From Chryseobacterium gleum (GTDB lineage: Bacteria; Bacteroidota; Bacteroidia; Flavobacteriales_D; Crocinitomicaceae): a stretch of DNA of 64,000 nucleotides. Within the stretch, counting starts at the first letter, position 1. Each line of letters begins with the position of its first letter. The translations under genes and the position numbers were made by a program. The DNA lies in assembly GCA_945862165.1 (NCBI GenBank), contig CAMAXI010000005.1, positions 124,001-188,000 on the forward strand, in the 5' to 3' direction. Below the pieces are notes generated by a model. That model was not told the origin of the DNA and made no database searches. It saw nothing but the letters and a program-made list of their open reading frames with translations. Shown one piece after another: positions 9,432-17,205 of this stretch.

Positions 9432-11333
9432 TTAATACGCTCTAACGTTCTTACCTTCTACGTAGTTCATAAACGCTTTGTTTACAACCTTATTACCACC
9501 TGGTGTTGGATAATCTCCCGTAAAGTACCAATCTCCTAAGTTTTTAGGACAAGCTATATGCAGATTCTCTACGGTTTGGTATACGATTTCCACTTCAGCT
9601 TGGATATTTGCTGGAGTCAATAATTCCGCAATTTTAGCAGAAACTTGTTCGTTTGTAAAAGGGGCGTAAATTTCTTTAACGTAATTTTTAATTTGCTCTT
9701 TTGGTAGATTTGTTTGCTCTTGACATTTTTTATAAACGTCTTGAATGATATGCGCTTGTTTGTTGTCTTTCAATAATTGTATTGCCGCTTCAAATGCAAT
9801 AAAATCACCCATGATGGCCATATCAATACCATAACAATCTGGGAAACGAATTTGTGGTGCAGAAGATACTACAACAATTTTCTTAGGACCTAAACGATCT
9901 AAAATCTTTAAAATACTTTGTTTTAAGGTTGTTCCACGTACAATACTGTCATCGATAATCACCAAGTTGTCTTTACCGCGTTTTACGGAACCATAGGTAA
10001 TATCATACACACTGGAAACCATCTCATCGCGTTGATCGTCTTGCGTAATAAAGGTTCTTAATTTCGCATCTTTTATCGCAATCTTCTCAATACGTGCACG
10101 TTTGAATAAGATTTCTTTCAGTTGTTCTTCGCTTGGTTTACCCTCAATGGCTGCTAATGCTTTGTATTTTACATCGTTTAAATGATTTTCCAAGCCTTTG
10201 ATCATTCCGTAAAAGGAAGTCTCAGCAGTATTTGGAATAAAAGAGAAAACAGAGTTATCTAAATCGTAATTGATGGTTTTTAGAACTTGAGGGACAACTA
10301 AATCTCCTAAATTTTTACGCTCTTCGTAGATTTCCGCATCGTTTCCACGAGAGAAATAAATACGCTCAAACGAACAACTTTTATTAATCGTTGGTTCGTT
10401 GATTTTAACTTCTGAAATTTGCCCTTCTTTTTTGATAATTAAGGCATGTCCAGGTGTTAATTCTTTGATATCTTCTTGTTGTAAATTGAATGCTGTTTGA
10501 ATTACAGGACGTTCAGATGCTACAACACAAACTTCATCGTTCTCGAACCAGTATGCTGGACGTATTCCTGCTGGATCACGTAATACAAATGCATCTCCAT
10601 GTCCAAATAAACCAGCCATCGCATACCCACCATCCCAATCACTGGAAGCACGTTTCAAGATGCGTTCGATGTTTAGGTTTTTAGCAATCGTATCGTAAAT
10701 ATCTTTTTTAGCATATCCTTTAGATTCTAAATCACGATAGATTTCATCGTTTTCTTCATCCAAATAATGCCCAATTTTTTCTAGTACAGTAACGGTATCC
10801 GATTTTTCTTTTGGGTGTTGACCAATTTCTACCAATACGTCAAATAATTCATCAACATTGGTAAGGTTGAAGTTACCCGCAACTACCAAGTTACGCGTAA
10901 TCCAATTGTTTTGACGTAAGAAAGGGTGACAGCTTTCGATGCTATTTCTTCCAAAGGTTCCGTAACGTAAGTGACCTAAGAACAATTCTCCTGTAAATCC
11001 AGCATTTTCTTTCAAATACTGCACATCTTTTAATTTAGAGGGATCTTGTTCTTCGAGTGCTTTAAAGCGACCATTGATATAATCAAAAATGTCTTGTGTA
11101 GGTTTGCTGTGTACCGAACGTTGACGAGAAATATAACGCTGACCTGGTTTCATATCAAACTTGATATTCGCAACTCCCGCACCATCTTGACCACGGTTGC
11201 TTTGTTTTTCCATCAACAAATGCAGTTTACTTAATGCGTAAAAAGGCGTTCCGTATTTTTCTAAATAGAATTCAAGAGGCTTTTTTAATCGGATAAGTGC
11301 GATACCACACTCGTGTTTGATAGGATCACTCAT
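9432..11333 (-). CDS. amidophosphoribosyltransferase-like protein, long Bacteroidota form
   Basis: Class II glutamine amidotransferase fused to a phosphoribosyltransferase fold, as in PurF, which makes phosphoribosylamine from PRPP and glutamine. The catalytic cysteine would be C9 in HECGIALI, exposed after removal of an 8-residue propeptide, as in propeptide-bearing PurF. NRGQDGAG (46-53) and GHLRYGTFG (120-128) are glutaminase motifs. VIIDDSIVRGTTL at 458-470 is the PRPP loop. At 633 residues it is about 130 longer than ordinary PurF. The C-terminal segment has FTGDYPT but lacks the CxxC pair that helps hold the Fe-S cluster in the Bacillus-type enzyme. It may be PurF or a specialised paralogue; I leave the symbol blank for that reason. 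Confidence 0.8.
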   Translation of the reverse strand: MSDPIKHECGIALIRLKKPLEFYLEKYGTPFYALSKLHLLMEKQSNRGQDGAGVANIKFDMKPGQRYISRQRSVHSKPTQDIFDYINGRFKALEEQDPSKLKDVQYLKENAGFTGELFLGHLRYGTFGRNSIESCHPFLRQNNWITRNLVVAGNFNLTNVDELFDVLVEIGQHPKEKSDTVTVLEKIGHYLDEENDEIYRDLESKGYAKKDIYDTIAKNLNIERILKRASSDWDGGYAMAGLFGHGDAFVLRDPAGIRPAYWFENDEVCVVASERPVIQTAFNLQQEDIKELTPGHALIIKKEGQISEVKINEPTINKSCSFERIYFSRGNDAEIYEERKNLGDLVVPQVLKTINYDLDNSVFSFIPNTAETSFYGMIKGLENHLNDVKYKALAAIEGKPSEEQLKEILFKRARIEKIAIKDAKLRTFITQDDQRDEMVSSVYDITYGSVKRGKDNLVIIDDSIVRGTTLKQSILKILDRLGPKKIVVVSSAPQIRFPDCYGIDMAIMGDFIAFEAAIQLLKDNKQAHIIQDVYKKCQEQTNLPKEQIKNYVKEIYAPFTNEQVSAKIAELLTPANIQAEVEIVYQTVENLHIACPKNLGDWYFTGDYPTPGGNKVVNKAFMNYVEGKNVRAY

Positions 11334-11358
11334 AGGTTTACGTTAGTAAATTATGGTG

Positions 11359-11366
11359 CAAAGTTA
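11359..11366 (-). promoter_or_regulatory. putative -7 box (TAACTTTG) for the PurF-like gene
   Basis: Read on the minus strand, TAACTTTG matches the TAnnTTTG consensus and ends 25 bases before the start codon at 11333. No clear -33 element is visible. Confidence 0.42.
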
Positions 11367-11453
11367 AATTTTTAATCGGGTTTTAGGGTATGAATGTTTT
11401 GTTAAAATCAAAAAATATTGACCCTTAAATTCTCTTTTTTCTAAAACACTTCA

Positions 11454-11461
11454 TATCTTTG
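11454..11461 (+). promoter_or_regulatory. putative -7 box (TATCTTTG) for the small antitoxin-like gene
   Basis: TATCTTTG matches TAnnTTTG and lies 37 bases before the ATG at 11499. It would drive the antitoxin-like gene and the toxin remnant behind it. Confidence 0.42.
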
Positions 11462-11498
11462 TTTAAGAAGTAATTGCTTATAATTTATTTCATTTATC

Positions 11499-11723
11499 AT
11501 GAAAAATTCAAATTACATTGTTATTCAACAGCCAACTAATTTAGATAAATTAGAAGCATTAAAATCTTTTTTGAAAGCATTAAAAATTAAAGTTGAATTT
11601 TCTAATACGGAATTTGATATTCCGGATGACGATAAAAAAATGGTAATTGATCGTATCAAAAATAGTAAATCAGAAAAATTATTGGATTGGGATACTGTTA
11701 AAAATAATTTTAATGATATTTAA
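11499..11723 (+). CDS. small antitoxin-like protein (DUF2683-type)
   Basis: A 74-residue acidic protein without a signal peptide. The first half has a helical stretch (KLEALKSFLKALKIKVEF). The C terminus is charged and ends in LLDWDTVKNNF, a pattern seen in small Bacteroidota antitoxins encoded directly before RelE/ParE-type toxins. The next reading frame, overlapping it by 11 bases, encodes only the two ends of such a toxin, which supports the reading by context. It has its own candidate promoter. The family assignment is from memory of similar gene pairs and is moderate only. With the toxin broken, it may now be an orphan regulator. Confidence 0.6.
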   Translation: MKNSNYIVIQQPTNLDKLEALKSFLKALKIKVEFSNTEFDIPDDDKKMVIDRIKNSKSEKLLDWDTVKNNFNDI

Positions 11724-11826
11724 ATTCAAAATAGAACCTGAAGTTTACAATGAAATAAAGGAAGAGATCATTATTCGAAGTATAATAAATACGTATAAAA
11801 ATCCAGACACTACTTGGATTTCCTGA
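11713..11826 (+). pseudogene. RelE/ParE-type toxin remnant with internal deletion
   Basis: A 37-codon frame begins inside the end of the antitoxin-like gene (ATG at 11713, 11-base overlap), the normal arrangement of a toxin gene. Its first ~17 residues (MIFKFKIEPEVYNEIKE) look like the start of a RelE/ParE toxin. Its last ~17 (IRSIINTYKNPDTTW) look like the end of one, with the typical NPDxxW finish. The ~60 residues expected between them are missing, without loss of frame. I infer an in-frame internal deletion that removed the catalytic core. It could alternatively be a very small functional peptide. Confidence 0.6.
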
Positions 11827-11829
11827 AGC

Positions 11830-12258
11830 TTATTTTTTATCTTTAATAATTCGCAACAACTCTTTTTTAAATTGATTTTCAGCTTGATATAGTTGTGCTA
11901 CTTTCTTCATAGAAAGAATTTTAGTGTATTTATTATAGTATTCTTTTTGTAGGTCTAATTCTTTTTGTTTGGTTATGAATACCTCTTCCATATAGGCAGT
12001 AATCTCCTTATCCGTTGGTGTTCCATTTTTACTTTTGATTTCGTCGTACTCCGATTTTTTCGCCTTGCGCAGTGTTTCAATTTTTTGGTTGTATTCATTA
12101 TACAACGGCCAAAATAATTGCGCTTCTTTTGCTGTTAAGTTTAACTTATTCGTTAAAAAAGCAATTTTCATTGTTTCCACTTTGTCATTTTTCGTTTCTG
12201 TTTGCGAAAAAGAAAAGCTTGTGAAAAACACAAATAAAAGGATAATTAAATTTTTCAT
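11830..12258 (-). CDS. secreted helical protein downstream of a sigma/anti-sigma pair
   Basis: A 142-residue protein with a signal peptide (MKNLIILLFVFFTSFSFSQ), so probably periplasmic. The mature part is almost wholly helical and charged, with LNLTAKEAQLFWPLYNEY near residue 40. Similar small proteins (LTxxEAxxFWPxYxxY) are common in Bacteroidota as the third gene after an ECF sigma factor and a membrane anti-sigma-like protein. They look somewhat like Spy/CpxP-type periplasmic sensors. It lies 9 bases after the anti-sigma-like gene. A role as accessory sensor in that regulatory unit is inference. Confidence 0.7.
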   Translation of the reverse strand: MKNLIILLFVFFTSFSFSQTETKNDKVETMKIAFLTNKLNLTAKEAQLFWPLYNEYNQKIETLRKAKKSEYDEIKSKNGTPTDKEITAYMEEVFITKQKELDLQKEYYNKYTKILSMKKVAQLYQAENQFKKELLRIIKDKK

Positions 12259-12267
12259 AGGTTAAAG

Positions 12268-12684
12268 TTATATTTCTTCACGTAATAATTGTTCATCAAT
12301 ATCTTGATTTATGATATATTCTTCTAAGTTCACTTCAGAAGTGGATGTTTCATTGTTAGAAGTTACGAGTTCTTCTGCTAATAAGGTTTCATCAAATTCT
12401 TGTTCCAAATTTTCTTTTATATAGGCAGTAGCTTCTTGCTTGGTGATGGAAGTAGTATCTTCTGGCGATTTACTTAAAAAGAACAACACACATAGCATAG
12501 TAGCAACACCTAAAGTGCTAAAAATCCAAACAGGAGCAAAGCTGCGTGACTTTGTTTTCTTTTGCGCAATTATTCGGTCCTGAATTATGGATGGTAAGTC
12601 GTCAAAATACCCTTCCGGCGCTGTAAATGCATCCTTTTTAGGGAGTTGACTTAAGTGGGGCGCTATGTTTTTTAATTCTTCCAT
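12268..12684 (-). CDS. single-pass membrane protein, probable anti-sigma factor
   Basis: A 138-residue protein with a basic cytoplasmic N-terminal part (residues 1-47, with FTAPEGYFDDLPSIIQDRI, a segment frequent in Bacteroidota anti-sigma-like proteins). One membrane helix lies at about 50-68 (VWIFSTLGVATMLCVLFFL), followed by an acidic outer part ending DEQLLREEI. No zinc-binding HxxxCxxC motif is present, so it is not a classical ZAS anti-sigma factor. The call rests on position directly after an ECF sigma gene (38-base gap) and on topology. Confidence 0.65.
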   Translation of the reverse strand: MEELKNIAPHLSQLPKKDAFTAPEGYFDDLPSIIQDRIIAQKKTKSRSFAPVWIFSTLGVATMLCVLFFLSKSPEDTTSITKQEATAYIKENLEQEFDETLLAEELVTSNNETSTSEVNLEEYIINQDIDEQLLREEI

Positions 12685-12722
12685 GATTTCTTATAAATTG
12701 GACACATTTCCTTTCGAAAGGT

Positions 12723-13268
12723 TTAATGACCAAGTAAATTTTCTTCTATTTTTTTAGCTGCGATATGGTACGATGCTTTCAATGCTCCTACGGAAGTCCC
12801 TAGTACGCGTGACATTTCTTCATAGGGCATTTCATCATAGTACCTCAAGTTAAATACAATCCGTTGTTTTTCAGGTAAGGTTAATAATGCTTTTTGTAAT
12901 TTTTTTTCAATTTCGTCTCCAGAAAAATGTTCACCAGCATCAATTTTATCTGACATTTCCTTTTCAATATTGTGTATTGGAATAAAAAATTTCGTTCTTT
13001 TTTTCTTTAAAAATGTGAGGGATTCATTTACAGAAATTCGATAAATCCACGTATATAATTCAGAATCTTCGTTGAATTTCTCTAAACCTTTCCAAACTTT
13101 GATAAAAATATTTTGTACCACATCATTTGCATCATCATGATCAATAACGATTCTGCGCACATGTGCATAAATTTTCTTTTGATATTTTCTGACTAACAAA
13201 TTGAAAGCATACGAACTTTGATCCGTACGAAGCATTTCCAGTAATTCTTTATCGCTGTACGTAGCCAT
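12723..13268 (-). CDS. ECF-type RNA polymerase sigma factor
   Basis: An extracytoplasmic-function sigma-70 factor of 181 residues. The region 2 motif DANDVVQNIFIKVWKGLEKF covers -10 recognition and core binding. Region 4 near the C terminus has LPEKQRIVFNLRYYDEMPYEEMSRVLG and then VGALKASYHIAAKKI, a helix-turn-helix for -35 binding. It is first in a three-gene unit with a membrane anti-sigma-like protein and a secreted helical protein. It lies 53 bases after the DUF4249 lipoprotein gene, so it may also be read from the upstream TonB receptor operon. It may control envelope genes; its targets are not visible. Confidence 0.92.
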   Translation of the reverse strand: MATYSDKELLEMLRTDQSSYAFNLLVRKYQKKIYAHVRRIVIDHDDANDVVQNIFIKVWKGLEKFNEDSELYTWIYRISVNESLTFLKKKRTKFFIPIHNIEKEMSDKIDAGEHFSGDEIEKKLQKALLTLPEKQRIVFNLRYYDEMPYEEMSRVLGTSVGALKASYHIAAKKIEENLLGH

Positions 13269-13321
13269 ACTTTTTGTTAATCTACAAATAAGACTTCTTT
13301 AATTTTAAAAAGTTTAATCGA

Positions 13322-14200
13322 CTATTTTATTTTAATAGTATAATATTTTGAGCTTAATCCAGCCCAAATACCTAATGCATCTCCTGTAATTGTGGAAGGA
13401 GGTTCACTACTAGAAACACCAAATGGATTGCTTGCTAACGCTATTTGACCTTCTATTTTTTTCCAATAATTGTATTGTTTTTCTTCGATAGCGCAAAATT
13501 TTATAGAAACAGAATCACCATCGATAAAATAACTATGGTTGTCTTTGCTTAGTAAAGGGGAGAACGATCGCACAATTTCATATGTAAATGATTTGCCATC
13601 AAAACTAAAATCACTAAATGTGGATAAATAGGAAGGGTAAAAGTTTAAATCTTTTCCAATTCGTTTTACGTAAACCCTATAAAAATTCGCCTTTTTTGAG
13701 GGATCGGTAAATTGTATATCAATGAATTTTTGGTTAATGTTATTCTTTAGTTGTATAATAGAATAAGAATCGATCTGAACAGGTTCGACAATTGTCGTGG
13801 AAGAAGTATATGTTTTACCGGACAATTCAACTTTCAAGGTATATGTTTTACCAATTTCTCCCAATAAGGAAGAACCTTCGTAATAATATGCAGGAAAATA
13901 ATTAGCGTTGTAACGTAATGTCAGTACCTCTTCGATTCCCTCGCAACTCACCGTAACCTTTGCTAAACTCGCAATTAATTCTGCAATGTTTGCACTATCT
14001 ATTTTTTCAAAATAAGGACTCGATTTCGTTAAAAAAACGATTGGGTATTTCCCTTGTTCGATATACCCCTCAACCACTAATTGTTTTTCTGTTTGTGGAT
14101 AATCGATCTTAATTTCTTTGGTGCAAGAAAAAAACGTAACGAGCAATAAAGTCACTAATAACAAAGAAAATAAGTAACTATTTAAGCGCATTAGAAACAA
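13322..14200 (-). CDS. DUF4249 lipoprotein partnered with a TonB-dependent receptor
   Basis: A 292-residue lipoprotein. The signal sequence ends in a lipobox (VTFFSC), followed by IKIDYPQTEKQLVVEGYIE, the usual beginning of DUF4249 proteins, which are found beside TonB receptors in Bacteroidota. The remainder is beta-rich. It overlaps the end of the upstream receptor gene by 10 bases, so the two are almost certainly translated together. M4 is an alternative start. A second such lipoprotein is at 29443-30351, also beside a receptor. I infer a substrate-capture lid or accessory at the outer membrane; the substrate is unknown. Confidence 0.85.
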   Translation of the reverse strand: MFLMRLNSYLFSLLLVTLLLVTFFSCTKEIKIDYPQTEKQLVVEGYIEQGKYPIVFLTKSSPYFEKIDSANIAELIASLAKVTVSCEGIEEVLTLRYNANYFPAYYYEGSSLLGEIGKTYTLKVELSGKTYTSSTTIVEPVQIDSYSIIQLKNNINQKFIDIQFTDPSKKANFYRVYVKRIGKDLNFYPSYLSTFSDFSFDGKSFTYEIVRSFSPLLSKDNHSYFIDGDSVSIKFCAIEEKQYNYWKKIEGQIALASNPFGVSSSEPPSTITGDALGIWAGLSSKYYTIKIK

Positions 14201-16329
14201 AATTTATAGGAAATGGAAGGTAATACGGTGAATAAGGATACTTGTTTTACTTTTGTCTCAATGGAAAACTTTGTCAAGTCTCCTGTTGTTTCGAAATACA
14301 TATAAAACGGATTTTGTCTTCCGTACACATTATAAATAGAGAAATTTAAAGAGGATTCTTTCTTTTCCGTTTTTTTGAATTGGTAAGTCATGGATATATC
14401 TGCACGGTGATAAGGAGGAATTCGATAGGAGTTTTTAGGACTGTAGGTATTTACAATGTTTCCCTGTAAAAAATAACGGGATAAAGGAATAGTCATCGCA
14501 TTACCAGTTTTATAGATAAATATACAAGAAAAACTAATTTTGGAAGATAATTCATAATTAAATACAAGCGAAATGTCATGTCTACGGTCATTTTTAGCAT
14601 AAAAGGTCTTGCCATTTTCAATATCATTAAAATTTCGCGTGGATTTAGATAAGGTATAACCAATCCATCCGGTGGTTTTACCCATTGTTTTTTTAGCGAA
14701 AAATTCGATTCCATAGGATTGCCCTTTACCAAAATAAAAGTTGTCATCGTAGTTAGATTGTAGTTTTATCAAACTCAACACACCTTCTTTATATTCAATG
14801 AGATTATTCATTTTTTTATAATAAACTTCCACAGAGGTTTCCACATTCTTTTTTGGAAATTGTTTGTAATATCCAATCGAAAATTGCCTTCCCATTTGTG
14901 GTTTTATAATCGAACTACTTGGAACCCAAACGTCAGTTGGTAATGATATAGAGGAGACAGGTGCTAAATGTATGTATTGATAATTTTGGGAAAACCCAGC
15001 TTTTATAGATGCATTCGGTGAAACTGTATAACATGCAGAAATACGAGGTTCTGGGTTAAAGAAATTAGATACAATTGCACTTGATCCATAATAGGCAGAA
15101 TCTTTTAAACCATATCCTTTTGAATAATCATAGCGCGTAAATGGCCCTAATTGCATAAACGAACTTATTCTTAATCCTGCGGATATTTCTATTTTAGGAT
15201 GGATTTTGAATTCGTTGCTGATATAAAATGCTGCTTCGTTTGAATTTAATTTTTTTAAGTCCGAGTAGTTAAATTTTGCTTCACCTCCATTCGCCTGAAA
15301 ATTATTTGGACTAACTATATGGTAAGTATTATCTACTCCGATACGCCAAGTTGATCGTTTTGAATAATTCCATAAATATTCTATTTTAGAAACATAATCT
15401 TTCGTGGAAGACAACAAGTTAAACGAATAACTGTAAATTGAAGCACCAAAATTCATTTGGTAATTTGTAACTCCTTGTGTGATACTCAAACTTGCTTTTT
15501 CATTAATGGTATGTATAAGCTTCGCTGAAAGTAATTTTGTTCCCCAATTAATTTCATTGGAGAAGGTTTTATCTTTCGTGTCATTATACAAAAAATAATC
15601 AGCCCCCATAAAACCGGTCAGATAAAGTTTGTTTTTAGCATTTATGCGATGAAAGTATTTGAAATTAATATCGTAGAAATAATAATTAGACTGAAAATTT
15701 GAATTATTTCCGATAAAAATATTTTGTAGTAAATCAACATAAGTCCTTCGCATGGAAAACAATAGTGAGCTTGTGTCTTTTTTGATAGGTCCCTGAAAAG
15801 TTAATGTTGCTGCCAATATTCCAATATTTCCATCTACTTTCCAACGCTTTAAATTTCCATTTTCGGTAGTAATTGCAATGACAGAAGATATTCTTCCTCC
15901 AAAATTTGCGGGCATTCCACCTTTATGAATATCTATCTTTTGAATGGTATTTGTATTAAATACCGAGAAAAAACCAAATAAATGGGAAACATTATAGATC
16001 GGAATATCATCGAGTGTAATTAAATTTTGATCGATTCCACCTCCTCGAACATAAATTCCGTTTCCGTCCCCAGAAGATTGAATTCCTGGCAATAATTGTA
16101 GGGCTTTAAAGGGATCTCTTTCCCCTAAAAAAAGTGGTAATTTTTCTAGTTCTTTTTTGGTCAGTGAGAGTCCACCAACTTCGGTTTCTAAAATTCCTGT
16201 ATTTTTTGTTTTAACAATTGCATTTTCTAATTCTTTATTTTCCAGAATGTTGAGACTATCCTTTTCTTGTCCTTGTACTTCGCTAAAAGAGAAAGAAATG
16301 TACAGTGAAAGAAAGAAATGTTTCCACAT
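14191..16329 (-). CDS. TonB-dependent outer membrane receptor, without N-terminal carboxypeptidase-like domain
   Basis: A 712-residue outer-membrane active transporter. A signal peptide (to about residue 20, ending VQG) leads into the plug domain: LPLFLGERDPFKALQLLPGIQ, then YVRGGGIDQNLITLDDIPIY and FGGRISSVI. A beta-barrel follows and ends in an aromatic C terminus (ISYKFCF). Compared with its paralogue at 30353-32674 it lacks the ~80-residue regulatory domain before the plug, but the signal peptide shows it is not simply truncated. It overlaps the DUF4249 gene by 10 bases and follows an outer-membrane protein gene by 12 bases. The substrate is unknown. Confidence 0.88.
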   Translation of the reverse strand: MWKHFFLSLYISFSFSEVQGQEKDSLNILENKELENAIVKTKNTGILETEVGGLSLTKKELEKLPLFLGERDPFKALQLLPGIQSSGDGNGIYVRGGGIDQNLITLDDIPIYNVSHLFGFFSVFNTNTIQKIDIHKGGMPANFGGRISSVIAITTENGNLKRWKVDGNIGILAATLTFQGPIKKDTSSLLFSMRRTYVDLLQNIFIGNNSNFQSNYYFYDINFKYFHRINAKNKLYLTGFMGADYFLYNDTKDKTFSNEINWGTKLLSAKLIHTINEKASLSITQGVTNYQMNFGASIYSYSFNLLSSTKDYVSKIEYLWNYSKRSTWRIGVDNTYHIVSPNNFQANGGEAKFNYSDLKKLNSNEAAFYISNEFKIHPKIEISAGLRISSFMQLGPFTRYDYSKGYGLKDSAYYGSSAIVSNFFNPEPRISACYTVSPNASIKAGFSQNYQYIHLAPVSSISLPTDVWVPSSSIIKPQMGRQFSIGYYKQFPKKNVETSVEVYYKKMNNLIEYKEGVLSLIKLQSNYDDNFYFGKGQSYGIEFFAKKTMGKTTGWIGYTLSKSTRNFNDIENGKTFYAKNDRRHDISLVFNYELSSKISFSCIFIYKTGNAMTIPLSRYFLQGNIVNTYSPKNSYRIPPYHRADISMTYQFKKTEKKESSLNFSIYNVYGRQNPFYMYFETTGDLTKFSIETKVKQVSLFTVLPSISYKFCF

Positions 16330-16341
16330 AGAAAAGACGAA

Positions 16342-17199
16342 TTACTTGTTTTGCATATATTCTTCATTACGCTTTCTATCTTCTTCAGAGCCAAAATTTT
16401 CACAGCCACCTTTGGAATGTTTTTCAAACAAATAAATGAATTTCAGTTTAAAAATTACTGGTAAATAATCACTTGAAAACCAATTGGTACGCGCACTACC
16501 TTTATTCCAAGCATACATACCAATTATTGGAAGTTGCATGGTAGGAATAATATAACTTCCTCTTTTTAATTTTAACCCAATCCCTAAATTATAATGGAGT
16601 TGTGCAAAAAAGTTTCCAGAAAATGCTTGTGTATTTATTTTTAAGGCTGCTAATTCTTGATCTGTTTTATCAAAAGAAGAATTTTTCATTACTCGGTAAT
16701 CTAGATTTATTCCTAATCCATTATCAATCATAATGCTTGTTTTAGGAATGTAAAAGGTATGGTGAAAGGTAAGTCGACCAGTCACATTTCCTAAATAGAA
16801 AGAACCGTAGGAAACTTGCTTTTCCGATTTTTCCGCGGAATTATACACGATGGTATTTTCAGAACCTCCATATAGGTTAAACCCAATCCCCCAATCGGTG
16901 TATTTGATTAAATTTCCCCATTTGAATTTTGGTTTTTTCAGGTTAAATGCAACGGTGCCAATCTCCGCAAAAAAACCGTATTTTCCTTTTGGTTGAAATT
17001 TGTAGTCTGTTCGTTCATCGATAAAAAGACTACTAGTATCTGTAAAGGTATAGGTAGTTCCAAAGGAGAATGTTAGTCCTTTATTACTCAGATTGCGATA
17101 ATCTTTTGGTCCACCAAAAAAGTCTTTTCTACTTTTTTTTTGCGCGATTACCGAACCAAAGCAAAGTAGGGAAAATACAATTAGTAGAAAAGACTTCAT
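16342..17199 (-). CDS. secreted outer-membrane beta-barrel-like protein of unknown function
   Basis: A 285-residue protein with a clear signal peptide (MKSFLLIVFSLLCFGSVIAQ) and alternating aromatic and hydrophobic beta-strand segments (for example LTFSFGTTYTF and YGFFAEIGTVAF), as in small outer-membrane barrels. The C-terminal tail after the last strand is charged (HSKGGCENFGSEEDRKRNEE). I do not recognise a named family. It lies 6 bases after kmo and 12 bases before a TonB receptor gene, in a run that starts with kynU, so it is probably cotranscribed with both. Confidence 0.7.
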   Translation of the reverse strand: MKSFLLIVFSLLCFGSVIAQKKSRKDFFGGPKDYRNLSNKGLTFSFGTTYTFTDTSSLFIDERTDYKFQPKGKYGFFAEIGTVAFNLKKPKFKWGNLIKYTDWGIGFNLYGGSENTIVYNSAEKSEKQVSYGSFYLGNVTGRLTFHHTFYIPKTSIMIDNGLGINLDYRVMKNSSFDKTDQELAALKINTQAFSGNFFAQLHYNLGIGLKLKRGSYIIPTMQLPIIGMYAWNKGSARTNWFSSDYLPVIFKLKFIYLFEKHSKGGCENFGSEEDRKRNEEYMQNK

Positions 17200-17205
17200 G
17201 CGCTA

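Noticed and set aside
14191-16329. TonB receptor as an N-terminally truncated pseudogene
   Set aside because: A signal peptide directly precedes the plug region, so the short form appears complete.
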